Positions 10,065 to 18,945 of a stretch of DNA of 64,000 nt are shown here, piece by piece (position 1 is the stretch's first letter; each line of letters begins with the position of its first letter). Source of the stretch: Micromonospora sp. WMMA1363 (lineage in GTDB: Bacteria; Actinomycetota; Actinomycetes; Mycobacteriales; Micromonosporaceae). The translations under genes and the position numbers were made by a program. Location of the stretch: NCBI RefSeq assembly GCF_030345795.1, contig NZ_JAUALB010000001.1:5076001-5140000 (forward strand), read 5' to 3'. A model generated the notes under the pieces. It was not told where the DNA came from. It did no database searches and was given only the letters and a program-made list of their open reading frames with translations.

Positions 10065-11465
10065 GTGAGCCGGATCGTGATCATCGGCGGAGGGCCGGCC
10101 GGCTACGAGGCGGCCCTGGTCGCCGCCCAGCTGGGCGCCGACGTCACCGTCGTGGAGGCGGAGGGCGCCGGCGGGGCGTGCGTACTATCCGACTGCGTTC
10201 CGTCGAAGACCTTCATCGCCAGCTCGCAGGTGGTGACCGGGTACCGGGACACCGAGGAGTTCGGGGTGCACTCCGACGGGCTGGAGGCGGTCACCGTCGA
10301 CGCCGCGGCCGTCAACGGGCGCGTCAAGCGGCTCGCGCTCGCCCAGTCCGCCGACATCCACGCCAAGCTCGTCAAGGCCGGGGTGACCTTCGTGGCGGGC
10401 AACGCCCGGCTCGGTGAGGACACACTCGGTCACACCCATCGGGTGATCGTCAACTCGGCCGACGGCGGCGCTGAGTATTCGATCGACGCCTCCACCGTCC
10501 TGGTCGCCACCGGCGCGACGCCCCGCCAGCTCCCCACCGCGGTGCCGGACGGTGAGCGGATTCTGACCTGGCGGCAGGTGTATGACCTCACCGAGCTGCC
10601 CCGGCGCCTGATCGTCGTCGGCTCCGGCGTCACCGGCGCGGAGTTCGCCAGCGCCTATCTGGCGATGGGTGTCGAGGTGACCCTCGTCTCCAGCCGCGAC
10701 CGCGTGATGCCGCACGAGGACGCCGACGCGGCGATGGCCATCGAACGGGTCTTCCGCAGCCGGGGGATGAGCATCCTCAACAACTCGCGGGCCGACGCGG
10801 TCCGCCGGACCGATGACGGCGTCGAGGTCGCGCTCTCCGACGGTCGCACGGTGTACGGCTCGCACGCCCTGATCGCGGTCGGCTCGATTCCGAACACGGC
10901 GGACCTGGGGCTGGCCGAGTACGGTGTCGAGCTGGCCCGCGGGTACGTCGCGGTCGACCGGGTGTCCCGCACCAACGTGCCGGGCATCTACGCGGCCGGT
11001 GACTGCACCGGTGTGCTGCCGCTGGCCAGCGTCGCCGCCATGCAGGGTCGGATCGCGATGTGGCACGCGCTCGGCGAGGCGGTCCGCCCGCTGCGGCTGC
11101 GGACCGTCGCGGCGAACGTCTTCACCGACCCCGAGCTGGCCACCGTCGGTGTGAGCCAGGACGAGGTGGACGCGGGCAAGGTGCCGGCCCGGCAGGTCAT
11201 GTTGCCCCTGGCCGGCAACGCCAGGGCGAAGATGGACGAGGTCGCCGACGGCTTCGTCAAGCTCTTCTGCCGTCCGGCCAGCGGCCAGGTGATCGGCGGC
11301 GTGGTGGTGGCCCCGAAGGCGAGCGAGCTGATCCTGCCGATCACGATGGCGGTGGAGAACCACCTGACGGTCAATGAGCTGGCGCAGACCATCACCATCT
11401 ACCCGAGCCTCTCCGGCTCGGTCACCGAAGCCGCCCGCCAGCTGATGCTCCACGAGTTGGAGTGA
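10065..11465 (+). CDS. lpdA: NAD(P)H-quinone dehydrogenase, lipoamide-dehydrogenase-like (LpdA)
   Basis: Flavoprotein disulfide-reductase family member of 466 residues. The FAD motif GGGPAGYEA is at the N-terminus, a Cys39-Cys44 pair occurs in CVLSDCVPSK, and the NAD(P) motif GSGVTGAEF is in mid-protein. The C-terminal dimer interface lacks the His-x4-Glu dyad of true lipoamide dehydrogenase: the segment reads IYPSLSGSVTEA. That fits the LpdA (Rv3303c) branch, which reduces quinones rather than lipoamide. Both redox cysteines are present here, whereas I recall Rv3303c keeping only one. GTG 10065 has GAGGGG eight nt upstream. A bidirectional hairpin at 11493-11524 ends the gene. Confidence 0.9.
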   Translation: MSRIVIIGGGPAGYEAALVAAQLGADVTVVEAEGAGGACVLSDCVPSKTFIASSQVVTGYRDTEEFGVHSDGLEAVTVDAAAVNGRVKRLALAQSADIHAKLVKAGVTFVAGNARLGEDTLGHTHRVIVNSADGGAEYSIDASTVLVATGATPRQLPTAVPDGERILTWRQVYDLTELPRRLIVVGSGVTGAEFASAYLAMGVEVTLVSSRDRVMPHEDADAAMAIERVFRSRGMSILNNSRADAVRRTDDGVEVALSDGRTVYGSHALIAVGSIPNTADLGLAEYGVELARGYVAVDRVSRTNVPGIYAAGDCTGVLPLASVAAMQGRIAMWHALGEAVRPLRLRTVAANVFTDPELATVGVSQDEVDAGKVPARQVMLPLAGNARAKMDEVADGFVKLFCRPASGQVIGGVVVAPKASELILPITMAVENHLTVNELAQTITIYPSLSGSVTEAARQLMLHELE

Positions 11466-11492
11466 GCGTCGCCATCGTGGCGGCGACGGTCG

Positions 11493-11524
11493 TCAGGACC
11501 GGCGCCGTCGGGGGCCGGTCCTGA
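11493..11524. terminator. Bidirectional terminator between lpdA and DedA gene
   Basis: Perfect 11-bp stem, TCAGGACCGGC at 11493-11503 pairing with 11514-11524 across a 10-nt loop. It sits between the converging ends of lpdA and the DedA gene and can serve both. There is no long T run, as is common for terminators in this kind of genome. Confidence 0.7.
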
Positions 11525-11540
11525 CCAAGAGCTCGGATGG

Positions 11541-12182
11541 TCAGTCCGTCGGGAGGTCGGCGGGCGGGGTGGTGCGGGTGGTCAGGAGGGTCATCGCCCA
11601 CCCCGCCGCCGCGAACCCCACCGCCGCCGCAGCGGCGATGACCGCCAGGCGCCAGGCCGAGCCGGTCAGGGCGGCGCCGCCCAGGTGGCCGACCAGCGCC
11701 CCGTACGTCGCCCAGCCCACCGCGGCCAGCGTCTCGTACAGCAGGAACAGCCGGTACGGGTAGTGGCGGCGGCCGGCCGCGAAGCATGCCGCCATCCGGC
11801 CGGCGGGCACGAACCGGCAGACCAGGATCACCACCGGCCCAGGTTGGCTCAGCCGTCGGGCGACCCGCCCCGCTGCCCGCCGGGCCGTCCCCGGTTTCCG
11901 CCGCTGCCGGGCCAGGGATTCGGCCCGTAGGGCGGAGGCGAACCGCGAGGTCGGCGCCACTCGCCCGAGCAGGTAGCAGGCCACGTCACCGGTGAAGATT
12001 CCGGTGGCCCCGGTCGCGATGGTGACCGGCAGACTCAGGTCGCCGTAGACGGTAAGCGCGCCCGACGTGATCATGAGGGCCTGGGTTGGGATCACCGGAA
12101 CGAAGGCGTCCGTGATCAACAGGCCGAGCAGCGCGAGGTACGCCCAGGACGGCGACGCGACCTCGGTGAGTAGTTCGGGCAC
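11541..12182 (-). CDS. DedA-family membrane protein (VTT domain)
   Basis: Integral membrane protein of about 213 residues. The N-terminal reentrant-helix region VTDAF-like segment (LLITDAFVPVIPTQALM) is followed by the conserved RFVPAGRMAACFAAG stretch, the basic-plus-glycine signature of DedA/VTT proteins, and two more hydrophobic helices. Family members move lipids such as undecaprenyl phosphate or phosphatidylethanolamine across the membrane, or support proton-dependent drug resistance. I prefer GTG 12182, which has GAGGTGG five nt upstream; GTG 12191 is also possible. The usual second Pro-Gly of the family motif is replaced by Ala-Gly. Confidence 0.85.
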   Translation of the reverse strand: MPELLTEVASPSWAYLALLGLLITDAFVPVIPTQALMITSGALTVYGDLSLPVTIATGATGIFTGDVACYLLGRVAPTSRFASALRAESLARQRRKPGTARRAAGRVARRLSQPGPVVILVCRFVPAGRMAACFAAGRRHYPYRLFLLYETLAAVGWATYGALVGHLGGAALTGSAWRLAVIAAAAAVGFAAAGWAMTLLTTRTTPPADLPTD

Positions 12183-12191
12183 GGCTGCCAC

Positions 12192-12655
12192 CTCGCCGGA
12201 CGGGCGGATCGGATGTCGGAAAGCCTGACGGGGTGTCGGACGTCACCGGGGACAGCCCTGGTGCGTCGTGACCGTCGACACGGGCGGGACGAACAAGTGC
12301 AACGAGCTGGCCGCCGTGACGGTGACGGCCTACGGGGGAAATCCGGAGACGTGCGGCGCTCGCGGGACGGGCGTCCAGCGGCGTACCGTTGTCGGCGCGC
12401 GGCCCCGTCGGGTCCCCCGTTCTCGACGAGACGGCCGCCGCGGGCCGCCGGCAGGTCCCGTGCCGGCGGCCCGCCCCCAATCTGATCGGCGATCTGTCCG
12501 GGGCCGTTACTGCCAGCAACTGCGGGAACGGGTGCTCGGCCGGACCAGGTAGACGCGAGATCAGCGATGAACCGGCCGGGCCATGCCAACTCCTCGTCGA
12601 TGATCCCGCCGGAAATCCAGGTGCCGTGGTCGGACGTAGCCCGTACTCTTCCCGC
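12192..12655. other. Long leader/intergenic region before the ThrRS unit
   Basis: About 460 bp between the diverging DedA gene and the ThrRS leader. No frame shows the third-position GC bias of genes in this window. It contains one strong orphan hairpin at 12440-12474 (listed separately). The promoter of the ThrRS leader peptide lies at its right end. Confidence 0.5.
12440..12474. terminator. Orphan 14-bp hairpin
   Basis: Perfect stem GCGGGCCGCCGGCA (12440-12453) with 12461-12474 around the loop GGTCCCG. On the plus strand it is followed by CCCCCAATC, with no T run. No annotated gene ends here, so it may end an unannotated short RNA, insulate the downstream ThrRS promoter, or be structural only. 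Confidence 0.45.
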
Positions 12656-12656
12656 A
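12621..12656 (+). promoter_or_regulatory. Promoter of the threonine leader, leaderless type
   Basis: A -10 element TACTCT at 12644-12649 lies exactly six nt before the leader-peptide ATG at 12656. A weak -35 GTGCCG is 17 nt further upstream at 12621-12626. The spacing predicts transcription starting at or next to the ATG, so the leader peptide would be translated from a leaderless message. Confidence 0.6.
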
Positions 12657-12709
12657 TGCATGGTGCGGTACGGACCACGACGCCGGGAGACCCCGGCGCG
12701 CCGCACTGA
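12656..12709 (+). CDS. Threonine-rich leader peptide of the ThrRS attenuator
   Basis: Seventeen-codon ORF encoding MHGAVRTTTPGDPGAPH, with three consecutive Thr codons (ACC ACG ACG at 12674-12682). A small hairpin (CGCCGGG 12681-12687 with CCCGGCG 12692-12698) begins right at the Thr codons, and a 16-bp terminator stem follows 11 nt after the stop. This is the layout of a ribosome-mediated attenuator: when charged tRNA-Thr is scarce the ribosome would stall on the Thr codons and stop the terminator from forming. The downstream gene is a threonyl-tRNA synthetase, which matches the codon chosen. Function is inferred from architecture. Confidence 0.75.
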   Translation: MHGAVRTTTPGDPGAPH

Positions 12710-12720
12710 CACGTCCGTCG

Positions 12721-12755
12721 ACGAGGCCCCGGGGCGATCCGCCCCGGGGCCTCGT
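12721..12755 (+). terminator. Attenuator terminator hairpin upstream of ThrRS
   Basis: Perfect 16-bp stem: ACGAGGCCCCGGGGCG at 12721-12736 pairs with 12740-12755, loop ATC, followed by GGCGTTTCGGG. It lies between the Thr leader peptide and the ThrRS start codon (12808), so it must be read through for expression. A competing pairing is possible between CCCCGG at 12691-12696 and CCGGGG at 12729-12734, which would be the antiterminator; that pairing is inference. Confidence 0.75.
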
Positions 12756-12807
12756 GGCGTTTCGGGCGCCTGTCGTCTCCGGGCCGTACCCGAACCAGGA
12801 GCGCGAC

Positions 12808-14025
12808 ATGATCGACCACCGCAGGCTCGGCCGTGAGCTGGGCCTCTTCATCTCCGACCCGCTCGCCGGTGCGGGGCTGCCGCTCTGGCTGCCGGCCGGG
12901 ACCGCTGCCCGGCACGCCGTCGAGGAGTACGTCCGTGACCTCGAGCGCCGGGCCGGCTACCAGCATGTCCTCACCCCGCCGTTGGGCAAACGGGAGCTCT
13001 TCGCGCTCTCCGGCCATCTCGGCTACTTCGCCGACGACATGTTCCCCGCGATGCGGCTCTCGGCCGACGACGAGTTCGTGCTGCGGCCGGCGCTCTGCCC
13101 GCACCACGTGCTGGTCTACCGGGCGCGGGGCCGCTCCTGGCGGGACCTGCCACTGCGGGTGGCCGAGCTCGGCGGCATGTACCGGGCCGAGCGCTCCGGC
13201 GTGCTCGGCGGGCTGGCCCGGGTGCGCGCCATCTCGCTGAACGACGCGCACATCTTCTGTGCGCTCGAGCAGGTCGGCGCGGAGGTGGCGGAGATCCTGC
13301 GGCTGATCCGCGAGGCGCACGCCGCGCTCGGTGTCCGGCCGTCGGGGGTTCGGCTGTCACTGCGCGGCCCAGGGGAGAAGTACGCCGGCGACGACGCGCA
13401 GTGGGCGCGGGCCGAGGACCTGCTTCGCGCCGGACTCGACGGGGTCGGGTACGTCGAGGCCCCGGGGGAGGCTGCCTTCTACGGTCCGAAGATCGACATC
13501 CAGGTCGTCGACGCGGCCGGCCGGGAGTCGACCCTCTCCACCGTCCAGCTCGACTTCGACAAGCCGGAGCGCTTCGACCTGTCGTACACCGGCTCCGGTG
13601 GGGTGCGGCGGCGGCCGGTGATGGTGCATCGGAGTCTCGTCGGCAGCATGGAGCGGCTGTTCGCCTACCTGATCGAGGTGCATCAGGGGGCCTTCCCGCC
13701 CTGGTACGCCCCGGTGCAGCTGGTGGTCCTGCCAATCGACGCCCGGCAGGACGGCGCGGCCACCGGGTTCGCCGCCGCTGCGCGGGCGGCCGGGCTGCGG
13801 GCCGAGCTGGACCGGGCCGGGTCGCTGGGGGCCCGGATCCGCGACGCTGCGCGTGCTCGTGTCCCGTACGCCGCGGTGGTCGGCCCGCGGGAGGCCGCAA
13901 CCGGGCGGGTCTCTCTGCGCCTGCGCGACGGCCGGAGCCTGGATCCGCTGCCCGCCGCCGAGGCGCTCACCCTGGTCGGGCGGGTCGTCGCCGCCCGCGC
14001 GCCCGGCCTCCTCCCGGCTGGCTGA
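12808..14025 (+). CDS. Stand-alone threonyl-tRNA synthetase lacking TGS and editing domains
   Basis: Class II synthetase of 405 residues made only of the ThrRS catalytic core and anticodon-binding domain; ordinary bacterial ThrRS is about 640-680 residues with N-terminal TGS and editing domains, which are absent here. Zinc ligands are kept: Cys97 (ALCPHH), His148 (NDAHIF) and His274 (VMVHRS). Motif 2 is MYRAERSG and motif 3 is VGSMERL. The C-terminal domain (about 300-400) carries GARIRDA and PYAAVVGPREA. ATG 12808 has AGGAG six nt upstream. Such enzymes may be auxiliary or drug-tolerant ThrRS copies, or act on a non-standard acceptor. It is preceded by a Thr attenuator and ended by a hairpin at 14037-14067. 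Confidence 0.88.
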   Translation: MIDHRRLGRELGLFISDPLAGAGLPLWLPAGTAARHAVEEYVRDLERRAGYQHVLTPPLGKRELFALSGHLGYFADDMFPAMRLSADDEFVLRPALCPHHVLVYRARGRSWRDLPLRVAELGGMYRAERSGVLGGLARVRAISLNDAHIFCALEQVGAEVAEILRLIREAHAALGVRPSGVRLSLRGPGEKYAGDDAQWARAEDLLRAGLDGVGYVEAPGEAAFYGPKIDIQVVDAAGRESTLSTVQLDFDKPERFDLSYTGSGGVRRRPVMVHRSLVGSMERLFAYLIEVHQGAFPPWYAPVQLVVLPIDARQDGAATGFAAAARAAGLRAELDRAGSLGARIRDAARARVPYAAVVGPREAATGRVSLRLRDGRSLDPLPAAEALTLVGRVVAARAPGLLPAG

Positions 14026-14036
14026 GCCACCATCCG

Positions 14037-14067
14037 CCGGTCCCCGCGGGTGCGGCGCGGGGACCGG
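14037..14067 (+). terminator. Terminator after ThrRS
   Basis: Perfect 12-bp stem CCGGTCCCCGCG (14037-14048) with 14056-14067, loop GGTGCGG, starting 12 nt after the ThrRS stop codon. No T run follows. Confidence 0.65.
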
Positions 14068-14229
14068 ACGGGTCACGTGCGTCGCCGCGTCCCCACCGCT
14101 GATGACCGCCAACAACCCGCGGACCACCGCCGCCTTGGCCCGGTCGGCGTCGACGGTGTGGCCCGTGAGGTGCCCGGCCACCACGAGCAGCCGTCCGAGT
14201 GGCACGTCGTGCAGGCGGATCAGGTCCAT
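14040..14229 (-). pseudogene. Coding-like minus-strand fragment, unrecognised
   Basis: From ATG 14229 the minus strand reads MDLIRLHDVPLGRLLVVAGH and about 40 further residues with third positions almost all G or C, as in real genes of this window. There is no ribosome binding site or TANNNT box, and the frame then runs without a stop into the antisense of the ThrRS gene through its terminator. It looks like the remaining N-terminal piece of a gene whose end was lost. I do not recognise the family. Confidence 0.25.
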
Positions 14230-14270
14230 GGGGATGAGGTTGGCGGCCTGATGGTCAGGGTCCGAACGAA

Positions 14271-14504
14271 ATGACGACGGCGGCGGCCCGCCAGCGGTCC
14301 AGGGCGGCGCTGTGGGCGGGCGCCGCCGGCCTGCCGGCGCCGCACGGCGCGGCGGGCGACGCCACCGGTGACGCATTGGCCGCCTGGTCGATCGTGCACG
14401 GCTTCGCGACGCTGTGGACCGCCGGCGCCTTCCCCGACGGCGTGGGGGGCGATCCGCGGGAGGCCGCGCGTGCCGTCATCCGTCGCCTGTTCGGGCCGCG
14501 TTGA
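14271..14504 (+). pseudogene. C-terminal remnant of a TetR-family regulator
   Basis: 77 codons whose segment ALAAWSIVHGFATLWTAG matches the C-terminal WHG ligand-binding domain of TetR/AcrR regulators. The N-terminal DNA-binding helix-turn-helix is missing, and the in-frame stop at 14235-14237 closes the frame shortly upstream. It is best read as a decayed TetR gene truncated at its 5' end. A functional short protein cannot be excluded, but there is no good ribosome binding site. Confidence 0.5.
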
Positions 14505-14537
14505 CCGGATGGTGGCGCCGGCCGTGCGGCGGCCAGC

Positions 14538-15065
14538 TCAGCGGACCGGCGGGTCGTCCGGGGAGGTGGCGACGTATTCCCGCATCACCGCCGCCACCTC
14601 CCGCAGGAACGCGCTGGTGGCCGCCGCCTGCTCCGGCGTGAGTCGGGCGACCGCCTGCTCCACGCCGGCCAGCATCGGCCGCAGCGCCGCCCGCACCTGG
14701 TCGTACGCCTGGTCGGTGACCTGGAGCGCGAGTCGGCGTCGGTCCTGCGGGTGCGGGGTGCGTTCGACGTGGCCGGCGCGCACCAGTCGGTCCACCAGCG
14801 TGGTGGCGGATGCCGAGCGGATGCCGAGCCGGTTGCCCAGCTCCACCGGCCCGAGCGCGTCCGGGCTGGAGACGAGATGGTCGATGGCGGCGGCGTCGGT
14901 GGCCCCGGTCCCGAGGCGGCGGGCGAGCGCCCCGCGTGTGTCGCCGGCGGCCCGGATCACCTCGCGCAACGCCCGGGCGGTTTCACTCGTCGACGGCGCC
15001 TCGCTGTACGGCCCACGGCGCGTTCCGGTCGTATCCGGCTCGGTGGTTGACGCGGCACCCTCCAC
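14538..15065 (-). CDS. MarR-family transcriptional regulator
   Basis: 175-residue winged-helix regulator. The DNA-binding core reads LGPVELGNRLGIRSASATTLVDRLVRAGHVERTPHPQD in pieces typical of MarR: recognition helix near SASATTLVDRL, then the wing with HPQDRRRLAL. The helical dimerisation ends extend to both termini. It diverges from an MFS drug exporter across a 52-bp gap, so it almost certainly represses that gene and itself in response to a small molecule. GTG 15065 is preceded by TAGCTT with a 6-nt gap (leaderless). Operator-like inverted repeats fill the gap. Confidence 0.92.
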   Translation of the reverse strand: MEGAASTTEPDTTGTRRGPYSEAPSTSETARALREVIRAAGDTRGALARRLGTGATDAAAIDHLVSSPDALGPVELGNRLGIRSASATTLVDRLVRAGHVERTPHPQDRRRLALQVTDQAYDQVRAALRPMLAGVEQAVARLTPEQAAATSAFLREVAAVMREYVATSPDDPPVR

Positions 15066-15071
15066 GGGTAA

Positions 15072-15113
15072 AAGCTAGCATCTCGGGTAGCTAGGGAAAC
15101 TAGCGATCGGAGG
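15072..15113. promoter_or_regulatory. Shared MarR/MFS operator-promoter region
   Basis: The 52-bp divergent gap holds a GCTAGC palindrome (15074-15079) and a second inverted repeat GCTAG-GGAAA-CTAGC (15090-15104). The first overlaps the regulator's -10 box (TAGCTT on the minus strand, 15072-15077). GGAGG at 15109-15113 is the exporter's ribosome binding site. The repeats are candidate MarR operators; binding is inferred. Confidence 0.6.
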
Positions 15114-15117
15114 CGCT

Positions 15118-16743
15118 ATGCCGCAGCACGGACGCGGGCGCTGGTGGGGTCTCCTCGCCCTCAGCCTCGGCGTGGCGATGATCATCGTGGACGTCACCAT
15201 CGTCAACGTCGCGGTACCCGCGATCATCCGGGACCTCGACCTCACCGCCACCGACGCCCAGTGGGTGCAGGAGGCGTACACCCTGGTCTTCGCGGCGCTG
15301 CTGCTGGTCGCCGGCCGGTTCGCCGACCGCTCCGGGCGGCGGCGGATGTTCGTCGCGGGCGTGGTGGTCTTCGTCGTGGCCAGCGTGCTCGCCGCGACGG
15401 CCGGGTCCGGCCCGGCGCTGATCAGCGCACGGGTGCTCCAGGGGCTCGGCGGCGCGATGATGCTGCCCACCTCGCTCTCCCTGCTCAACGCCACCTTCAC
15501 CGGGCGTCAGAAGGTGACGGCGTTCGCTGTCTGGGGTGCCACCATCGGCGGCGCCGCAGCCCTGGGGCCGCTGCTCGGCGGGTGGCTGACCACGGAGTTC
15601 TCCTGGCGGTGGGCGTTCGGCATCAACGTCCCGGTCGGCGCGCTGGTCGTCGCCGGCGTCCTCGCGCTGGTGCCCGAGTCCCGGGACGCGCACGCGGAGC
15701 GAGGGACCGACTGGCTCGGCGCCCTGCTCTCGGTGGCCGGCATGACCGGTATCGTCTTCGCGCTCATCGAGGGGCGTACGTACGGCTGGTGGGCGCGGGA
15801 ACAGCCGTTCAGCCTGTTCGGGCTGCACTGGGCCGCCAAGATCTCGCCGGTGCCGGTCGCCGGTCTGGTCGGGCTGCTCGCACTCGCGACCCTCGTCGCC
15901 CACCAGGTCCGCCGTAACCGGGCCGGGCGGGCGGCCCTGCTCGACCTGTCACTGTTCCGGATCGGTTCGTTCCGCACCGGCGTCGTCGCCGCCGCGATCG
16001 TGAGCCTGGGCGAGTTCGGCCTGCTCTTCGCCCTTCCACTGTGGTATCAGAACGTCCTCGGCTACAGCGCGTTCGACACCGGCCTGGCCCTGCTGCCCCT
16101 CGCCGTCGGCAGCTTCCTGGCCAGCGGTCTCGGCGCGCCACTCGTCCGGCGGTGGAGCGCCGTCCGGGTGGTACAGGCCGGGGTCGCCGCCGAACTCGTC
16201 GGCATCGCCGGCCTCGGCCTCGTCGTCGCCCCGGGCACGCGCTGGTGGGCGCCGCTCGGCTTCCTCTTCGTCTACGGCGTCGGCGTCGGCCTCGCCACCG
16301 CTCAGTTGACCGGCGTGTCGCTGCGGGAGGTGCCGGTGCGGCGCAGCGGCCAGGGCTCCGGCGTGCAGAGCACCGCGCGGCAGGTGGGCTCGGCGCTCGG
16401 CATCGCCGTGCTCGGCACGGTGCTCTTCGCCAGCCTGGGCGCGATCCTGGCAGACCGGCTCGCCGGCACGCCCGGAATCGATCCGGCCCAGCGCCAGCAG
16501 ATCGTCACCGCGGTCCGGGAGAGTGCTGGGGCCGCGATCGGCGGTCTCGCCGCCGACCCGCGTACCGCCCCGGTCGCCGAGGAGGCGAAGGCCGCCTTCT
16601 CCGACGCCACCCGGTACGCCGCGTTCGCCGCTGCGGGCTTCCTCCTGGTCGGCCTGCTTGCCTGCGCCCGGCTGCCGAAGGACCGGCCCGCGCCGTCCGA
16701 CCCGCCCCCCGACCGGGAACCGGCGGCGACCCGGGCCGGCTGA
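15118..16743 (+). CDS. MFS drug-efflux transporter (DHA2/EmrB-QacA type)
   Basis: 541-residue integral membrane transporter of the 14-helix DHA2 group. TM1 carries DVTIVNVAVP, loop 2-3 has GRFADRSGRRRMF (motif A), TM4-5 include RVLQGLGGAMMLP, and the TM5 antiporter motif region reads GAALGPLLGGW. The last extracellular loop (about residues 450-490) is helical and charged. It should exchange protons for amphipathic drugs or natural products. It is divergent from its presumed MarR repressor, has GGAGG four nt before ATG, and ends only 4 bp from the convergent guaB1 gene. Confidence 0.93.
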   Translation: MPQHGRGRWWGLLALSLGVAMIIVDVTIVNVAVPAIIRDLDLTATDAQWVQEAYTLVFAALLLVAGRFADRSGRRRMFVAGVVVFVVASVLAATAGSGPALISARVLQGLGGAMMLPTSLSLLNATFTGRQKVTAFAVWGATIGGAAALGPLLGGWLTTEFSWRWAFGINVPVGALVVAGVLALVPESRDAHAERGTDWLGALLSVAGMTGIVFALIEGRTYGWWAREQPFSLFGLHWAAKISPVPVAGLVGLLALATLVAHQVRRNRAGRAALLDLSLFRIGSFRTGVVAAAIVSLGEFGLLFALPLWYQNVLGYSAFDTGLALLPLAVGSFLASGLGAPLVRRWSAVRVVQAGVAAELVGIAGLGLVVAPGTRWWAPLGFLFVYGVGVGLATAQLTGVSLREVPVRRSGQGSGVQSTARQVGSALGIAVLGTVLFASLGAILADRLAGTPGIDPAQRQQIVTAVRESAGAAIGGLAADPRTAPVAEEAKAAFSDATRYAAFAAAGFLLVGLLACARLPKDRPAPSDPPPDREPAATRAG

Positions 16744-16747
16744 GCTG

Positions 16748-18877
<2,130 letters not shown>

Positions 18878-18883
18878 GCCACG

Positions 18884-18939
18884 ACGCTAGGCGCGGCGAC
18901 TCGTGCGGTCCAGCTAAAGAATCTGAGGGTCCGTAAGAT
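18884..18939. promoter_or_regulatory. Divergent lysE/lysG promoters
   Basis: Two leaderless-type -10 boxes face outward: TAGCGT on the minus strand (18884-18889), six nt before lysE GTG, and TAAGAT on the plus strand (18934-18939), six nt before lysG ATG. The 44 bp between them must contain the LysG binding site; an AT-rich core CTAAAGAAT lies at 18914-18922. Confidence 0.6.
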
Positions 18940-18945
18940 GTGCTA

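Noticed and set aside
12213-12552. Small plus-strand frames of 90-94 codons upstream of ThrRS
   Set aside because: No ribosome binding site, no GC-biased third positions, and no similarity recognised.
12192-12808. T-box riboswitch upstream of ThrRS
   Set aside because: No T-box consensus segment was found, whereas a leader peptide with Thr codons and a terminator explains the architecture.
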